64,000 nt of DNA from JADJOY01 sp016713535 [NCBI: Deltaproteobacteria bacterium] (GTDB taxonomy: Bacteria; JADJOY01), in NCBI GenBank assembly GCA_016713535.1, contig JADJOY010000008.1:248001-312000 (forward strand), written 5' to 3'. The translations under genes were made by a program, and so were the position numbers. Below are positions 9,725 to 19,583 of this stretch, piece by piece. The first letter of the stretch is position 1. The number at the start of each line of letters is the position of its first letter. The notes under the pieces are model-generated. The model made no database searches. It saw only the letters and a program-made list of their open reading frames with translations, and was not told the DNA's origin.

Positions 9725-11852
9725 GGCACGGCTCCCATGGCGCGGGCGAGGTTCGTGAGCGCGGCGACCAGGTCGGCGCCGGCGTAGAGACGAGGCAGCG
9801 CATCGATGCGGGCGCGGGTGGCCTCGTTGGTGAGGGTGCGGCCGATGAGCGCGAGCGGCGCGCCCGGCACCGCGGCGGCGACGCTCGCGACCAGCGCCGC
9901 GAGCGGCTCGGCCTCGGTGTCGTCGAGCGGCGAGAGCGCGATCGCGGCGGCGCCCCTCTCGGCCTTCGCGGCGGCGAGCGCCGCCGGTCCGGCGAGCCCC
10001 TCGCGGGTCACCACCTCGAAGCCCGCGACCTCGAGCACCTCGCGCGCGAAGCCGAGCTTGGCCTTGGCGCGCTTGCCGGTGTCGACCGCGGCGGCGAGCA
10101 CCCGCGGACGGCGTCCGTCGCGGGCGAGGATCTTCTCGGAGGCGCGGCGGATGCGCTCGAAGCCTTCGGCGGCGCGCACCGCCACGAGCGCCTCCACCTT
10201 CGGTCCGGCGAGCGCGTCGCCACGCAGCGCGGCGCGCAGCTCGCCGATCGTGGCGCCCGCGTCGGCCGCGGCGATCGCGGCGTCCACGCGCGCGGACGGC
10301 TCGCTCGCGCGCGCCACCCCGGCGAGCGCCTCGTCCCGCTTGGCGGCGTCGGCCGCGGCGCGCTGGCCGGCGAGCTCGGCGATCCGCTCCTCGCGCAGCG
10401 CCTTCAGGTCGCACGCCGGAACCGCGGGGCGCTGCTCGCCCAGGTTCGGGAACTTGGACACACCGATCAGCGGCTCGACCCGCTTGCTCGCCGCGGCGCG
10501 CCGCTCGGCGCCGCGGGCACCCACCAGCGCCTGCGCCGCGCCACTCGCGAGCGCCGCCGCGAGCCCACCGGCCTTCTCGATCTCCTGCAGCACGCTCCAC
10601 GCGCGCGCGCGAGCGTGTCGGTGAGGCTCTCGACGAAGTACGAGCCGCCCGCGGGATCGTGGACCTTGGCGAGGTGGCTCTCGTCGCGCAGCAGCACGTG
10701 GGTGTTGCGGGCCACGCGCTGCGAGTGGCCGTCGCTCGGGCGCAGGGCGTGGTCGTAGGGCGCGACGGAGACGCTGTCCGCGCCGCCCACCACCGCCGCG
10801 AACGCTTCGACGGTGCCGCGGATCATGTTCACCCACGGATCGAACTGGGTCTCGCAGCGCCGCGACGTGCCGGCGTGGATCGTGAGCGCGGCGGCCGCTT
10901 CCTCGCAAGCGTAGGCGGCGAGCACCTGTCCCCACACCAGCCGCGCGGCGCGCAGCTTCGCGGCCTCCAGGAACATCCGCGTGCCGACCGGGAAGGAGAG
11001 CCCGATGCGGCGCGCGGCGTCCGCCGCCGCCACGCCGCGGTCGACGAGCGCGCGCAGGTACTCGACCGCGGCGGCGATCGTGAGCCCGAGCTCCTGGTCC
11101 ACCGCCGCGCCCGCGTCGTGGTAGGGGGCACCCGAGGCGATCGCGACCTTCAGGCGCGGCGCCTTCGCGCCGGCCCACCGCGCCAGCGCCGCCAGCTCCG
11201 CGTACGCCGCGTCGAGCTCGACGTGGCTGCCGCCGGTAGCGGCGAGGGCGCCGAGGGGGTCGGCGGCGATCGTGAGGCCGTCGAGCGCGGCGCCGCGCGC
11301 GTTGAGGCTCGCGATCGCCAGCGCCGCGAGCGCCAGCGGCGCCGGTCCGGTACCGACCACGAGCGCATGCTTCGTGGGGTCGAGGGGGGCCACGATCGCG
11401 GCCAGGTCGGCACGGCTCGCGAGCGACACGCCGCCGCTGCCGACCCGTCCGGCGCTCCGCGCATCGGCGGGGTCGAGCTCGGCGCGCGTGGCTTCGTCCG
11501 GGACCAGCGCGATCTCGGTGGCGCCGCCGGCGAGCTCGCTCGCGACGTGCGCCGTTGCGGCGGCGGGACGGACGTCCTCGACGTCGATGCGGACCGCCCA
11601 CGGCCCGGCGTCGGCCCGAGTGCCGCGCACGTACGGCGCCGCTCCCGGGCGGCTACCGAGGTGCGGCACCGCGCTCTCGGCGTCGCGGACGTAGATGGGC
11701 CGCACCGGGATGCCGTCGAGCTGGCGGCGCCCGAGCTTCTCCTCGATCGGCTTACCGCCGAGCTCGGCGCGCGCGGCGTCGAGCCAGGCACTCTCGGTCG
11801 GCGGCGGGAACTCCTCGAACAGCGGACGCACCTCGGGAAGGGACGGGCTCAC
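9721..11852 (-). CDS. mutA: Methylmalonyl-CoA mutase small subunit (one frameshift in this assembly)
   Basis: The inactive partner subunit of MutB. It aligns with the barrel ([20 protein letters not shown], then [18 protein letters not shown]) and with a degenerate B12 domain that lacks DxHxxG, as usual for MutA. GTG start at 11852 has GGAGGAG upstream. The frame breaks within an alternating GC run at 10600-10611 (plus strand). Restoring one base joins SLTDTLAR to [13 protein letters not shown], the normal family sequence. About 710 residues after correction. First gene of mutA-mutB-meaB. Confidence 0.9.
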
Positions 11853-11985
11853 GGGGTGTTTCTCCTCCGCGGCGAACCGCAGGAACGTCGGTTGGACGGC
11901 TCATAACGCGCCGTGTCGCGAAGCTAGCAGGGACCCCCAGGCGAGACAACGCGGTTCGGTGCCCCGGCGCGCCGCTGCGCTGCGG

Positions 11986-11991
11986 TAGTCT
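11986..11991 (+). promoter_or_regulatory. -10-like hexamer with leaderless spacing
   Basis: TAGTCT (TANNNT type) ends exactly 6 nt before the ATG at 11998. With the usual 6-7 nt distance from -10 to start of transcription, the message would begin at the start codon. No Shine-Dalgarno sequence is visible in front of this gene. The rest of the 145-bp gap to mutA shows no clear cobalamin-riboswitch motif. Confidence 0.35.
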
Positions 11992-11997
11992 GCCGCC

Positions 11998-12852
11998 ATG
12001 AGCCAGCCGCCACCGAATCACGAGCAGGAACGTCACTGGAACGAGGAGGCGGGCCCGCGCTGGGTCGAGCACCGGGAGGAGCTCGACCGCCAGCTCGCAC
12101 CATTCAGCGAGCGCCTGATCGAGCGGCTCGCGCCCGCGGCCGGCGAGCGCATCGTGGACGTGGGCTGCGGCTGCGGCACCACCTCGATCGAGGTAGCGGG
12201 CCAGGTCGGAGCGCGCGGCGAGGTGCTCGGCGTCGACATCTCGAAGCCGATGCTCGACCTGGCACGGCAGCGGGGCGCCGGGATCGCAGAGCTCCGCTTC
12301 GAGCTCGCCGACGCCCAGACGTATCCCTATGCCCAGGGCCACTACGACGCCATCTGCTCGCGCTTCGGCGTGATGTTCTTCGCCGACCCGGCGCACGCGT
12401 TCGAGAACTTGGCGCGGGCGCTCGGGCCGGGTGGGCGCTTCGTGTTCCTGGCGTGGCAGGGGCGCGAGGTGAACCCGTGGTTCGCGCGGCTCATGGCGGC
12501 GGTCGCGAGCGTGATCGAGATCCCCAAGCCGCCGTCGCCCGATGCCCCGGGGCCGTTTTCGCTCGGCGCGGGCGAGCGCGTGGAGCGGCTGCTCACCGGG
12601 GCCGGGTTCGCGGCGCCGTCGATCGGTGACCTGCGCATGCCGTTTCGCTTCGGCGGCGGCGGCCGGGTGGAGGACGTGGTCGACTTCATGGTCGCGGCGG
12701 GGCCGATGGCGAAGCTGCTCGCCGACGCGCCCCCCGAGCGTGCCGCGGCGGCGCGTGAGGCGATGCACGCCGCGCTGGCGCCGTTCGCGTCGCCGGAGGG
12801 GGTGGTCGCGCCCTCGGCGTGCTGGCTCGTCGAAGCGCGAAAACCGGGCTGA
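11998..12852 (+). CDS. Class I SAM-dependent methyltransferase
   Basis: A 284-residue UbiE/COQ5-like methyltransferase. The SAM-binding motif I is IVDVGCGCGTTSIEVA (about 57-72), followed by the acidic VLGVDISKPML and the motif ICSRFGVMFFADP. The extended middle with no extra domain is typical of small-molecule methyltransferases; the substrate is not identifiable. It sits between mutA (divergent) and icmF (same strand, 66 bp), which may be coincidental. Confidence 0.85.
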   Translation: MSQPPPNHEQERHWNEEAGPRWVEHREELDRQLAPFSERLIERLAPAAGERIVDVGCGCGTTSIEVAGQVGARGEVLGVDISKPMLDLARQRGAGIAELRFELADAQTYPYAQGHYDAICSRFGVMFFADPAHAFENLARALGPGGRFVFLAWQGREVNPWFARLMAAVASVIEIPKPPSPDAPGPFSLGAGERVERLLTGAGFAAPSIGDLRMPFRFGGGGRVEDVVDFMVAAGPMAKLLADAPPERAAAAREAMHAALAPFASPEGVVAPSACWLVEARKPG

Positions 12853-12906
12853 TCCGCGCACCGGGGAGCGGCGCGCCGTTTCCTTCTCGGGGCCCCGGGC
12901 GGCGGA

Positions 12907-12912
12907 CATAAT
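12907..12912 (+). promoter_or_regulatory. -10 hexamer with leaderless spacing in front of icmF
   Basis: CATAAT matches the sigma-70 -10 consensus at five of six positions and ends exactly 6 nt before the icmF ATG (12919). No ribosome binding site precedes the gene at a normal distance, so a leaderless transcript is likely. Confidence 0.45.
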
Positions 12913-12918
12913 CGAGGC

Positions 12919-15900
12919 ATGAACCCGCCCAAGCCCGCCTCCGATCGTTCGCCCGCGGCCAGCCGTGTCGCGGCGCCCGCCGCCGAGCGCCCGCGCTTCG
13001 TCACCGCCGCGTCGCTCTTCGACGGCCACGACGCGTCCATCAACATCATGCGCCGCATCCTCCAGCAGGAGGGCGCCGAGGTGATCCACCTCGGTCACAA
13101 CCGCTCGGTCGAGGAGATCGTGGCGGCGGCGATCCAGGAGGACGCCCACGGCATCGCGGTGTCCTCCTACCAGGGCGGGCACGTCGAGTTCTTCACCTAC
13201 ATGGTGGAGATGCTGCGCGAGCGCGGCGCAGGCCACGTGCGGGTGTTCGGCGGCGGCGGCGGCGTGATCGTCGACGACGAGATCGAAGCGCTTCACCGCG
13301 CCGGCGTCACGCGCATCTACTCGGTGGAGGACGGCCGCCGGCTCGGCCTGGTGGGCATGATCCGGGACATGCTGGCGCGTCTCGACCTGCAGCCGCTGCC
13401 ATGCCCCGATGCGGTCCCCGACGGCGTCGTGCGCCGCGAGCCCGGAGCGCTGGGGCGCTTCATCAGCGCCCTCGAGCAGGCCGGCACAGACGACGGCGAC
13501 GGCGCGAACGCCGGGGCGCTGGGCGCCATCCGCGACGCGCTGCGGGCGCGGATGCCGGCGCAGGCGGCGCCGATCGTGGGCATCACCGGCACCGGCGGCG
13601 CGGGCAAGTCGTCGGTCAACGACGAGCTGCTCCGGCGCATCCTCGATCACTTCCCCGAGCGTACGGTCGCGGTGCTGTCGGTCGACCCGACCCACCGCCG
13701 CACCGGCGGCGCCTTGCTCGGCGATCGCATCCGCATGAACGCCGCCCGCGGCGAGCGGGTCTTCATGCGCTCGATGGCGACGCGGCGCGCGAACCTGGCC
13801 ACCTCTGCAGCGGTCAGCGACGCGCTGCTCGCGCTGCGCGCGGCGTCCTTCGACCTGATCCTCCTCGAGACCGCCGGGATCGGCCAGGGCGACAGCGAGG
13901 TGGTCGACCTCTCCGACCTCTCGCTCTACGTCATGACCCCCGAATACGGCGCGCCCTCGCAGCTCGAGAAGATCGACATGCTCGAGCTCGCCGACCTGGT
14001 GGTGATCAACAAGGCCGACCGCCGCGGCGCCTCGGACGCGCTGCGCGAGGTACGCCGGCAGCTCCGCCGGGTGCGCGGCCTCACCAGCCTGGCACCCGAG
14101 GACATGCCGGTGTTCTCGACGATCGCGAGCCGCTTCGGCGACGCGGGCGTCGACCGGCTCTTCGCCGCGCTGATGCGCAAGGTGGGCGAGAAGAGCGGCC
14201 AGGACTGGAACCCCGGCGAGCCGCCCGCGCGCACCGGCGTGACCCTCACGGTGGTGCCGGACGCGCGCGTCCGCTATCTGGCCGAGATCGCCGAGACGTG
14301 CCGGTCATACCGCCAGCGGATCGCCGCCCAGGCCGAGCTCGTCGCCCGCGCGCAGGCGCTGGGCGTGGCGCTCGCCGAGCTCGGCGAGGTGCCACCACCG
14401 ACATCCCTGGCCGAGCTGCCCGCGGGCGACGGCGACGCGAGCGGGCGCGACCCGGTGGTGGCCGAGCTGGCGCGCCGCTACGGCGAGCTGGTCGAGAGCG
14501 TCGATCCGCGCCTCAAGCGCGAGCTCGGCGAGTTCCCGGCGTTGCGCGAGAGCTACGCGGCGGACGTCTCGAAGTTCACCGTGCGCGGCAAGGAAGTGAC
14601 GATCCGCAACGACTACCGGACCCTCTCGGGCACGCGGGTACCCAAGGTGTCGCTGCCGAGAGGCGATTCGCTGGGCGACCTGACGCGCTGGCTCGGCGTC
14701 GAGAACGTCCCCGGCCGCTTCCCGTACACGGCGGGTGTGTTCCCGTTCAAGCGCGCGGAGGAGGACCCGACGCGCATGTTCGCGGGCGAGGGCACCGCGG
14801 AGCGCACCAACCGGCGCTTCCACTACGTGAGCCACGGGCTGCCCGCGGTGCGGCTCTCGACCGCCTTCGACTCGGTCACGCTCTACGGCGACGACCCCGC
14901 CGAGCGCCCCGACATCTGGGGCAAGATCGGCAACAGCGGCGTCAGCGTGTGCACCCTCGACGATGCCAAGCGGCTCTACTCGGGGTTCGACCTGGTGTCG
15001 CCCAAGTCGAGCGTGTCGATGACGATCAACGGCCCGGCGCCCGCGATCCTCGCGATGTTCCTGAACACCGCGATCGACCAGGCCGTGGAGAAGCGACTCC
15101 GCGAGAGCGGCCGCCTCGAAGCGGCACTCGCGAAGGCCCGCGCCGAGGCGGGCGGCGAGCTGCCGGTGTATCGCGGCGAGCTGCCCGCGGGCCACGACGG
15201 CGGCGGGATCGCGCTCCTCGGCACCAGCGGCGACCGGCTGCTGCCCGCGGAGGAGTACGCCGCGATCAAGGCGCGGGTGCTTGCGCAGGTCCGCGGCACC
15301 GTCCAGGCCGATATCCTGAAGGAGGACCAGGCCCAGAACACCTGCATCTTCTCGACCGACTTCGCCCTCAAGCTCATGGGCGACGTGCAGCAGTTCTTCG
15401 TCGAGAACGAGGTGCGCAACTTCTACAGCGTCTCGATCAGCGGCTACCACATGGCCGAGGCGGGCGCGAATCCGATCACGCAGCTCGCGTTCACCCTCGC
15501 CAACGGCTTCACGTTCGTCGAGTACTACCGGGCGCGCGGGCTCGCGGTCGACGACTTCGCGCCGAATCTGTCGTTCTTCTTCTCGAACGGGCTCGACGCC
15601 GAGTACGCGGTGCTGGGGCGCGTGGCGCGCCGCATCTGGGCGGTGGCGATGCGCGAGCGCTACGCGGCCAACGAGCGCTCGCAGATGCTCAAGTACCACA
15701 TCCAGACGAGCGGCCGGAGCCTGCACGCGCAGGAGGTCGACTTCAACGACATCCGCACCACGCTGCAGGCGCTGTACGCGATCTTCGACAACTGCCAGAG
15801 CCTGCACACCAACGCCTACGACGAGGCGGTGACCACGCCCACCGAGGAGTCGGTGCGGCGCGCGCTCGCGATCCAGCTCATCATCAATCGCGAGCTCGGC

Positions 15901-16395
15901 TGGTCGAAGAACGAGAACCCACTTCAGGGCTCGTTCTTCGTCGAGGAGCTGACCGACCTTGTCGAGGACGCGGTGCTCGCCGAGTTCGAGCGGCTGAGCG
16001 ACCGCGGCGGCGTGCTGGGTGCCATGGAGGCGATGTACCAGCGCGGCAAGATCCAGGACGAGAGCCTCCACTACGAGACACTCAAGCACTCGGGTGAGCT
16101 ACCGATCGTGGGCGTCAACACCTTCCTTCACCCTGACCGCGCCGCTGCGGTGGGCGGAGTGCGCGAGCTGATCCGCTCCTCGGACGAGGAGAAGGCGAGC
16201 CAGGTGAGCGAACTGCGCCGCTTCCACGAGCGCAACGCCGAGCGTGCCCCCGCGGCGCTCGAGAAGCTCCGCCGCGTGGCCCTCGAAGGCGGCAACGTGT
16301 TCGCGGAGCTGATGGAGACGGTCAAGTGCGCCAGTCTGGGCCAGATCTCCCGCGTGCTCTACGACGTGGGCGGCCAGTACCGGCGCTCGATGTGA
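12919..16395 (+). CDS. icmF: Fused isobutyryl-CoA mutase IcmF
   Basis: A 1158-residue fusion. The N-terminal B12-binding domain has FDGHDASIN (34-42). A MeaB-like GTPase chaperone domain follows from about residue 215, with GTGGAGKSS and DPTHRRTGGALLGDRIRM. The C-terminal CoA-mutase barrel starts near 570 and includes YHIQTSGRSLHAQEVDFND and LHTNAYDEAVTTPTEESVRR. IcmF interconverts isobutyryl-CoA and n-butyryl-CoA; some homologues act on isovaleryl/pivalyl-CoA. The GTPase domain makes it independent of MeaB. With mutAB next door, two B12 acyl-CoA mutase systems lie within 10 kb. Confidence 0.95.
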   Translation: MNPPKPASDRSPAASRVAAPAAERPRFVTAASLFDGHDASINIMRRILQQEGAEVIHLGHNRSVEEIVAAAIQEDAHGIAVSSYQGGHVEFFTYMVEMLRERGAGHVRVFGGGGGVIVDDEIEALHRAGVTRIYSVEDGRRLGLVGMIRDMLARLDLQPLPCPDAVPDGVVRREPGALGRFISALEQAGTDDGDGANAGALGAIRDALRARMPAQAAPIVGITGTGGAGKSSVNDELLRRILDHFPERTVAVLSVDPTHRRTGGALLGDRIRMNAARGERVFMRSMATRRANLATSAAVSDALLALRAASFDLILLETAGIGQGDSEVVDLSDLSLYVMTPEYGAPSQLEKIDMLELADLVVINKADRRGASDALREVRRQLRRVRGLTSLAPEDMPVFSTIASRFGDAGVDRLFAALMRKVGEKSGQDWNPGEPPARTGVTLTVVPDARVRYLAEIAETCRSYRQRIAAQAELVARAQALGVALAELGEVPPPTSLAELPAGDGDASGRDPVVAELARRYGELVESVDPRLKRELGEFPALRESYAADVSKFTVRGKEVTIRNDYRTLSGTRVPKVSLPRGDSLGDLTRWLGVENVPGRFPYTAGVFPFKRAEEDPTRMFAGEGTAERTNRRFHYVSHGLPAVRLSTAFDSVTLYGDDPAERPDIWGKIGNSGVSVCTLDDAKRLYSGFDLVSPKSSVSMTINGPAPAILAMFLNTAIDQAVEKRLRESGRLEAALAKARAEAGGELPVYRGELPAGHDGGGIALLGTSGDRLLPAEEYAAIKARVLAQVRGTVQADILKEDQAQNTCIFSTDFALKLMGDVQQFFVENEVRNFYSVSISGYHMAEAGANPITQLAFTLANGFTFVEYYRARGLAVDDFAPNLSFFFSNGLDAEYAVLGRVARRIWAVAMRERYAANERSQMLKYHIQTSGRSLHAQEVDFNDIRTTLQALYAIFDNCQSLHTNAYDEAVTTPTEESVRRALAIQLIINRELGWSKNENPLQGSFFVEELTDLVEDAVLAEFERLSDRGGVLGAMEAMYQRGKIQDESLHYETLKHSGELPIVGVNTFLHPDRAAAVGGVRELIRSSDEEKASQVSELRRFHERNAERAPAALEKLRRVALEGGNVFAELMETVKCASLGQISRVLYDVGGQYRRSM

Positions 16396-16438
16396 GGCGG
16401 GCGCTGGCACTCGGTCGCGCTCGCCGCGGGCGCCGTCC

Positions 16439-17668
16439 GTGAAGGTGCTGCTGGTCACCGACTCCTTCCCGCCGCGCTGCGGCGGCAGTGGTCACAGCGT
16501 CCACGCGCTGGCCCGCGCGCTCGGCGACGCGGAGGCGGACGTGCGGGTGCTGCAGCGCGCGGCGGGCGCGCGCCCCGGGCGACGCGCACTCGAGGTCGGC
16601 GGCGTGGCGGGCGTGAGGCTCGTGATGCCGGAGGTGCGAACCCCGATCGTGCGCGACCTGTACCGCGCCGCGGTCCGCGATCCGGCGCTCGCGCGCGCCA
16701 TCCGCGAGGCCATCGACGACGAGCGGCCCGACGTGATCCACGCCCAGCAGGGGTCGAACTTCGCGCCCGCGCTGCGCGCCGCGCGCGGGGCGGGGGTGGC
16801 GGTGGTGGCGACGGTCCGCGACTACGCGCCGATCTGCCTGCGTACCACACGCTTCAGCGGCGGCGCGATCTGCCCTGGCTGCTCGGCGGCGCGGCTCGCG
16901 GCCTGCTTCGCCGATCGCTACGGGGCGCCCGCCTGGGCCTTCGCCCCGATGGTTCCGCTCGTACTGATCGCCACTCGCCGTCGCACCCGCGTGCTCTCGG
17001 CTTTCGATCGCGTGATCGCGGTGAGCGGCTACGTCCGCGACCGGCTCAGCGCGGGCGGCGTGACGGCGCCGATCGAGGTGGTCTCGAACGTACCGCCCGC
17101 GCCGCCCGCGAAGCCACCACGGCCGGCGGCCGCGAGCGGGTTCGAGTACGTACTCTTCGCCGGCAAGCTCAACCGCGAGAAGGGCGCCGACGGCCTCGCC
17201 GCGGTCGCAGCGGCGTTGCCTGCGCACGCTCGCCTCGTGGTGCTCGGCGACGGCCCGCTCGCGCCCGCGCTCGACGAGGCAGCTTCCGCCGGCGCGCCGA
17301 TCGTGCGTTGCGGCGACGTCACCAACGACGAGGTGCTCGCATGGATCGCCCACGCCCGCGCGCTGCTCCTGCCGTCGCGCTGGCCCGAACCGCTGAGCCG
17401 GCTGCTCCTCGAGGCGGGCGCGTCCGGAGTACCGGTCGTGGCGCTCGCGACCGGCGGCACTGCGGAGCTGATCCGCGACGGTGAGAACGGCCGCCTCGCC
17501 GTGGAGGCCGCCGCGCTGCCCGGGCTCGTTGCCGAGCTCGTGACCGATGCCGGGCTGCGCGGCCGCCTGGCCGCGGGTGCGCGCCGCATCGCCGCCACCC
17601 GCCCCGACCGCGTCGCGATCGTGGGCCGGATGCTCGACGTGTACCGGGAAGCGGTCGCGGCAGCGTGA
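16439..17668 (+). CDS. Family 4 (GT-B) glycosyltransferase
   Basis: A 409-residue glycosyltransferase. The N-terminal Rossmann half begins KVLLVTDSFPPRCGGSGHSV, a typical GT4 acceptor-domain entry. The C-terminal half has LFAGKLNREKGADGL and the donor-site motif EPLSRLLLEAGASGVPVVAL, where the first Glu is the EX7E catalytic-type residue. Start GTG at 16439. It lies 43 bp after icmF on the same strand and opens the glycan-related stretch up to 24454. Sugar and acceptor cannot be assigned. Confidence 0.88.
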   Translation: MKVLLVTDSFPPRCGGSGHSVHALARALGDAEADVRVLQRAAGARPGRRALEVGGVAGVRLVMPEVRTPIVRDLYRAAVRDPALARAIREAIDDERPDVIHAQQGSNFAPALRAARGAGVAVVATVRDYAPICLRTTRFSGGAICPGCSAARLAACFADRYGAPAWAFAPMVPLVLIATRRRTRVLSAFDRVIAVSGYVRDRLSAGGVTAPIEVVSNVPPAPPAKPPRPAAASGFEYVLFAGKLNREKGADGLAAVAAALPAHARLVVLGDGPLAPALDEAASAGAPIVRCGDVTNDEVLAWIAHARALLLPSRWPEPLSRLLLEAGASGVPVVALATGGTAELIRDGENGRLAVEAAALPGLVAELVTDAGLRGRLAAGARRIAATRPDRVAIVGRMLDVYREAVAAA

Positions 17669-17696
17669 CGGCTGGTTGCGGCGCGCCGCGCGGCGG

Positions 17697-17725
17697 TTGG
17701 ACTAGTCCGGCGGAGCGGTTAGAAG
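17697..17725 (+). promoter_or_regulatory. Weak sigma-70-like promoter upstream of the PHP gene
   Basis: TTGGAC (17697-17702), a 17-nt spacer and TAGAAG (17720-17725), 27 nt before the ATG at 17753. Only 3/6 and 4/6 consensus matches, but the spacing is ideal and it lies in the only intergenic gap nearby. Confidence 0.35.
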
Positions 17726-17752
17726 ACCGCCCCACGCCGCGGGGCGTCACCC

Positions 17753-18616
17753 ATGGCCACCGCCAACGTCGATCTCCACCTCCACACGACTCTCTCGGAC
17801 GGCACCCTTCCTCCCGAGGAGGTGATCGCGCTCGCCGCGGAAGAGGGCCTGAGCGCGGTGAGCCTGACCGACCACGACACCGTCCGCTCGCTCGCCCGCG
17901 GCCAGGCCGCCGCTGCCCGCAAGGGTCTCGACTACCTGCCCGGCACCGAGATCAGCCTGGTCGTCCGTGATCGCTCGGTGCATCTCCTCGTGTATCTGTT
18001 CGACCTCGCGAGCCCGATGACTGCGGCCCTCGAGCGCCTCGAGCGCAGCCGCGCCGATCGGCTGCCGCGGCTGGTCGCCCGGCTCACCGAGCTCGGCATG
18101 CCGCTCGCCGAGGACGAGGTCCGCGCCGAGGCGGGCGGCGAGCTGATCGGACGGCTCCACTTCGCCCACGCCCTGATCCGTAAGGGCTACGTCGGTTCGG
18201 TGAGCGAGGCCTTCGAGCGCTGGCTGAGCCGGGGCCGGCCCGCGCACCTCGAGCGCGACCGGCTGACGCCCGCCGAGGCAATCGCGCTGGCGCGCGCCTC
18301 GGGCGGAGTCACGTCGGTGGCTCATCCGGGCCTGATCGACGAGGACGAGGGGATCGCGCTCGCGGTGATCGAGGACCTCGTCGCTCTCGGCCTCGACGGG
18401 ATAGAGGTCTGGCACCCGTCCCACGCCGACGAGGCGCGCCGCCGCTACGCCCACCTGGCGCGGGCGCTCGGCCTGGTCGCGACCGGTGGCTCGGACTTCC
18501 ACGGCGACAAGAAGCCAGGGCTCAGGGTGGGACGGGGACGCGGCGACCTCGCGGTGCCGGCCGAGGTCCTCGACGCGCTCGCCGATCGGCGCCGCTCGCG
18601 TGAGGTGCGCTCATGA
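17753..18616 (+). CDS. PHP-domain phosphoesterase (RNase AM / TrpH-like)
   Basis: A 287-residue PHP protein. It has metal motif DLHLHTTLSDGT (residues 7-18), then SLTDHDTV, PGTEIS, SVAHPG and a terminal GGSDFHGD, the full set of His/Asp ligands for a three-metal phosphoesterase. Closest recognised family is TrpH/YciV, in E. coli a 5'-3' exonuclease or 3',5'-nucleotide bisphosphate phosphatase. It overlaps the UbiA gene (ATGA at 18613), so it is co-translated with a membrane prenyl-phosphate enzyme. Confidence 0.9.
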   Translation: MATANVDLHLHTTLSDGTLPPEEVIALAAEEGLSAVSLTDHDTVRSLARGQAAAARKGLDYLPGTEISLVVRDRSVHLLVYLFDLASPMTAALERLERSRADRLPRLVARLTELGMPLAEDEVRAEAGGELIGRLHFAHALIRKGYVGSVSEAFERWLSRGRPAHLERDRLTPAEAIALARASGGVTSVAHPGLIDEDEGIALAVIEDLVALGLDGIEVWHPSHADEARRRYAHLARALGLVATGGSDFHGDKKPGLRVGRGRGDLAVPAEVLDALADRRRSREVRS

Positions 18617-19499
18617 CCCCCGCGGTGTGGGGCCGCTCGCTGTGGGCGTCGATGCGGCCCCACCAGTGGGTCAAGAACGGGCTGCTCTTCGCGGCGCTCG
18701 TGTTCGCGCAGAAGCTCGGCGATCCGGGCCGCGTGGCGACCGTGTGCGTCGCGTTCGCGCTGTGGTGCCTGATGGCGAGCGCGGTCTACCTGTGGAACGA
18801 CCTCTTCGACCTCGAGGAGGACCGCCATCACCCCGAGAAGTGCCGGCGGCCGATCGCGAGCGGGGCGTTGCCGCCGGAGATCGCGCGCAAGGCCTGCGCG
18901 GTGCTCGCCGCGGTGGCGATCCTCGGCGCCTTCCTGCTCGGGCGCGCGTTCGGCGTGGTGCTGGTCGCGTACGCGCTCATGAACGTCGCATACACGATCC
19001 GTCTCAAGCACGTGGTGATTCTCGACGTCATGACCCTCGCCGCGGGCTTCGTGCTGCGCGCCGTCGGTGGCGGTGTCGTGATCCACGTCGAGGTCTCACC
19101 CTGGCTGGTGATCTGCACCATCCTGCTCGCGCTGTTCCTCGGGTTCGGCAAGCGTCGTCACGAGCTGGTGCTGCTCGAGGAGCGCGCGTCCGAGCATCGC
19201 AAGATCCTCCAGGAATACAGCCCGTATTTCCTCGACCAGATGATCTCGGTCGTGACCGCCTCGACGGTGGTCGCCTATTGTCTCTACACGCTCTCGCCCG
19301 AGGTCGCGAACAAGCTCCACGTCAAGCACCTGCACCTGACGGTGCCGTTCGTGCTCTACGGCATCTTCCGTTACCTCTACCTCGTCCACCAGAAGGGGCA
19401 GGGGGGAAACCCCTCGCGCGTTCTGTTGACGGACCCACCCCCCTCATCACTACGATTGCGCTCTGGTTGCTGACGGCGACGATCATCCTTTATCGCTGA
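18613..19499 (+). CDS. Decaprenyl-phosphate phosphoribosyltransferase-like UbiA prenyltransferase (one frameshift near the C-terminus)
   Basis: A polytopic UbiA-superfamily protein of about 295 residues. The motif NDLFDLEEDRHHPEKCRRPI (about 64-83) and entry MRPHQWVKN match the Rv3806c/DPPR synthase branch. That branch transfers phosphoribose from PRPP to a polyprenyl phosphate and supplies pentose donors for cell-wall glycans. The frame breaks in a C6 run (19438-19443). Adding one C gives LLTDPPPLITTIALWLL, completing the last membrane helix and a stop at 19499. It neighbours several glycosyltransferases, consistent with lipid-linked pentose use on the surface. Confidence 0.82.
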
Positions 19500-19583
19500 G
19501 CCAACGCGGCTCGGCGCCGCGCGCGGGGCACGCAGTCTCCCCGGACCACCGTCCCACCTCGCGGCCCTCTCGGGTCGACCGCC

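Noticed and set aside
10600-10611. Programmed ribosomal frameshifting in mutA and the other broken genes
   Set aside because: There are more than a dozen such sites in unrelated gene families, with no common slippery heptamer or downstream structure; almost all equal one missing base in a G/C run.
11853-11997. Cobalamin riboswitch between mutA and the methyltransferase
   Set aside because: No B12-box-like core was seen and the gap is too short to hold a full element in addition to two promoters.
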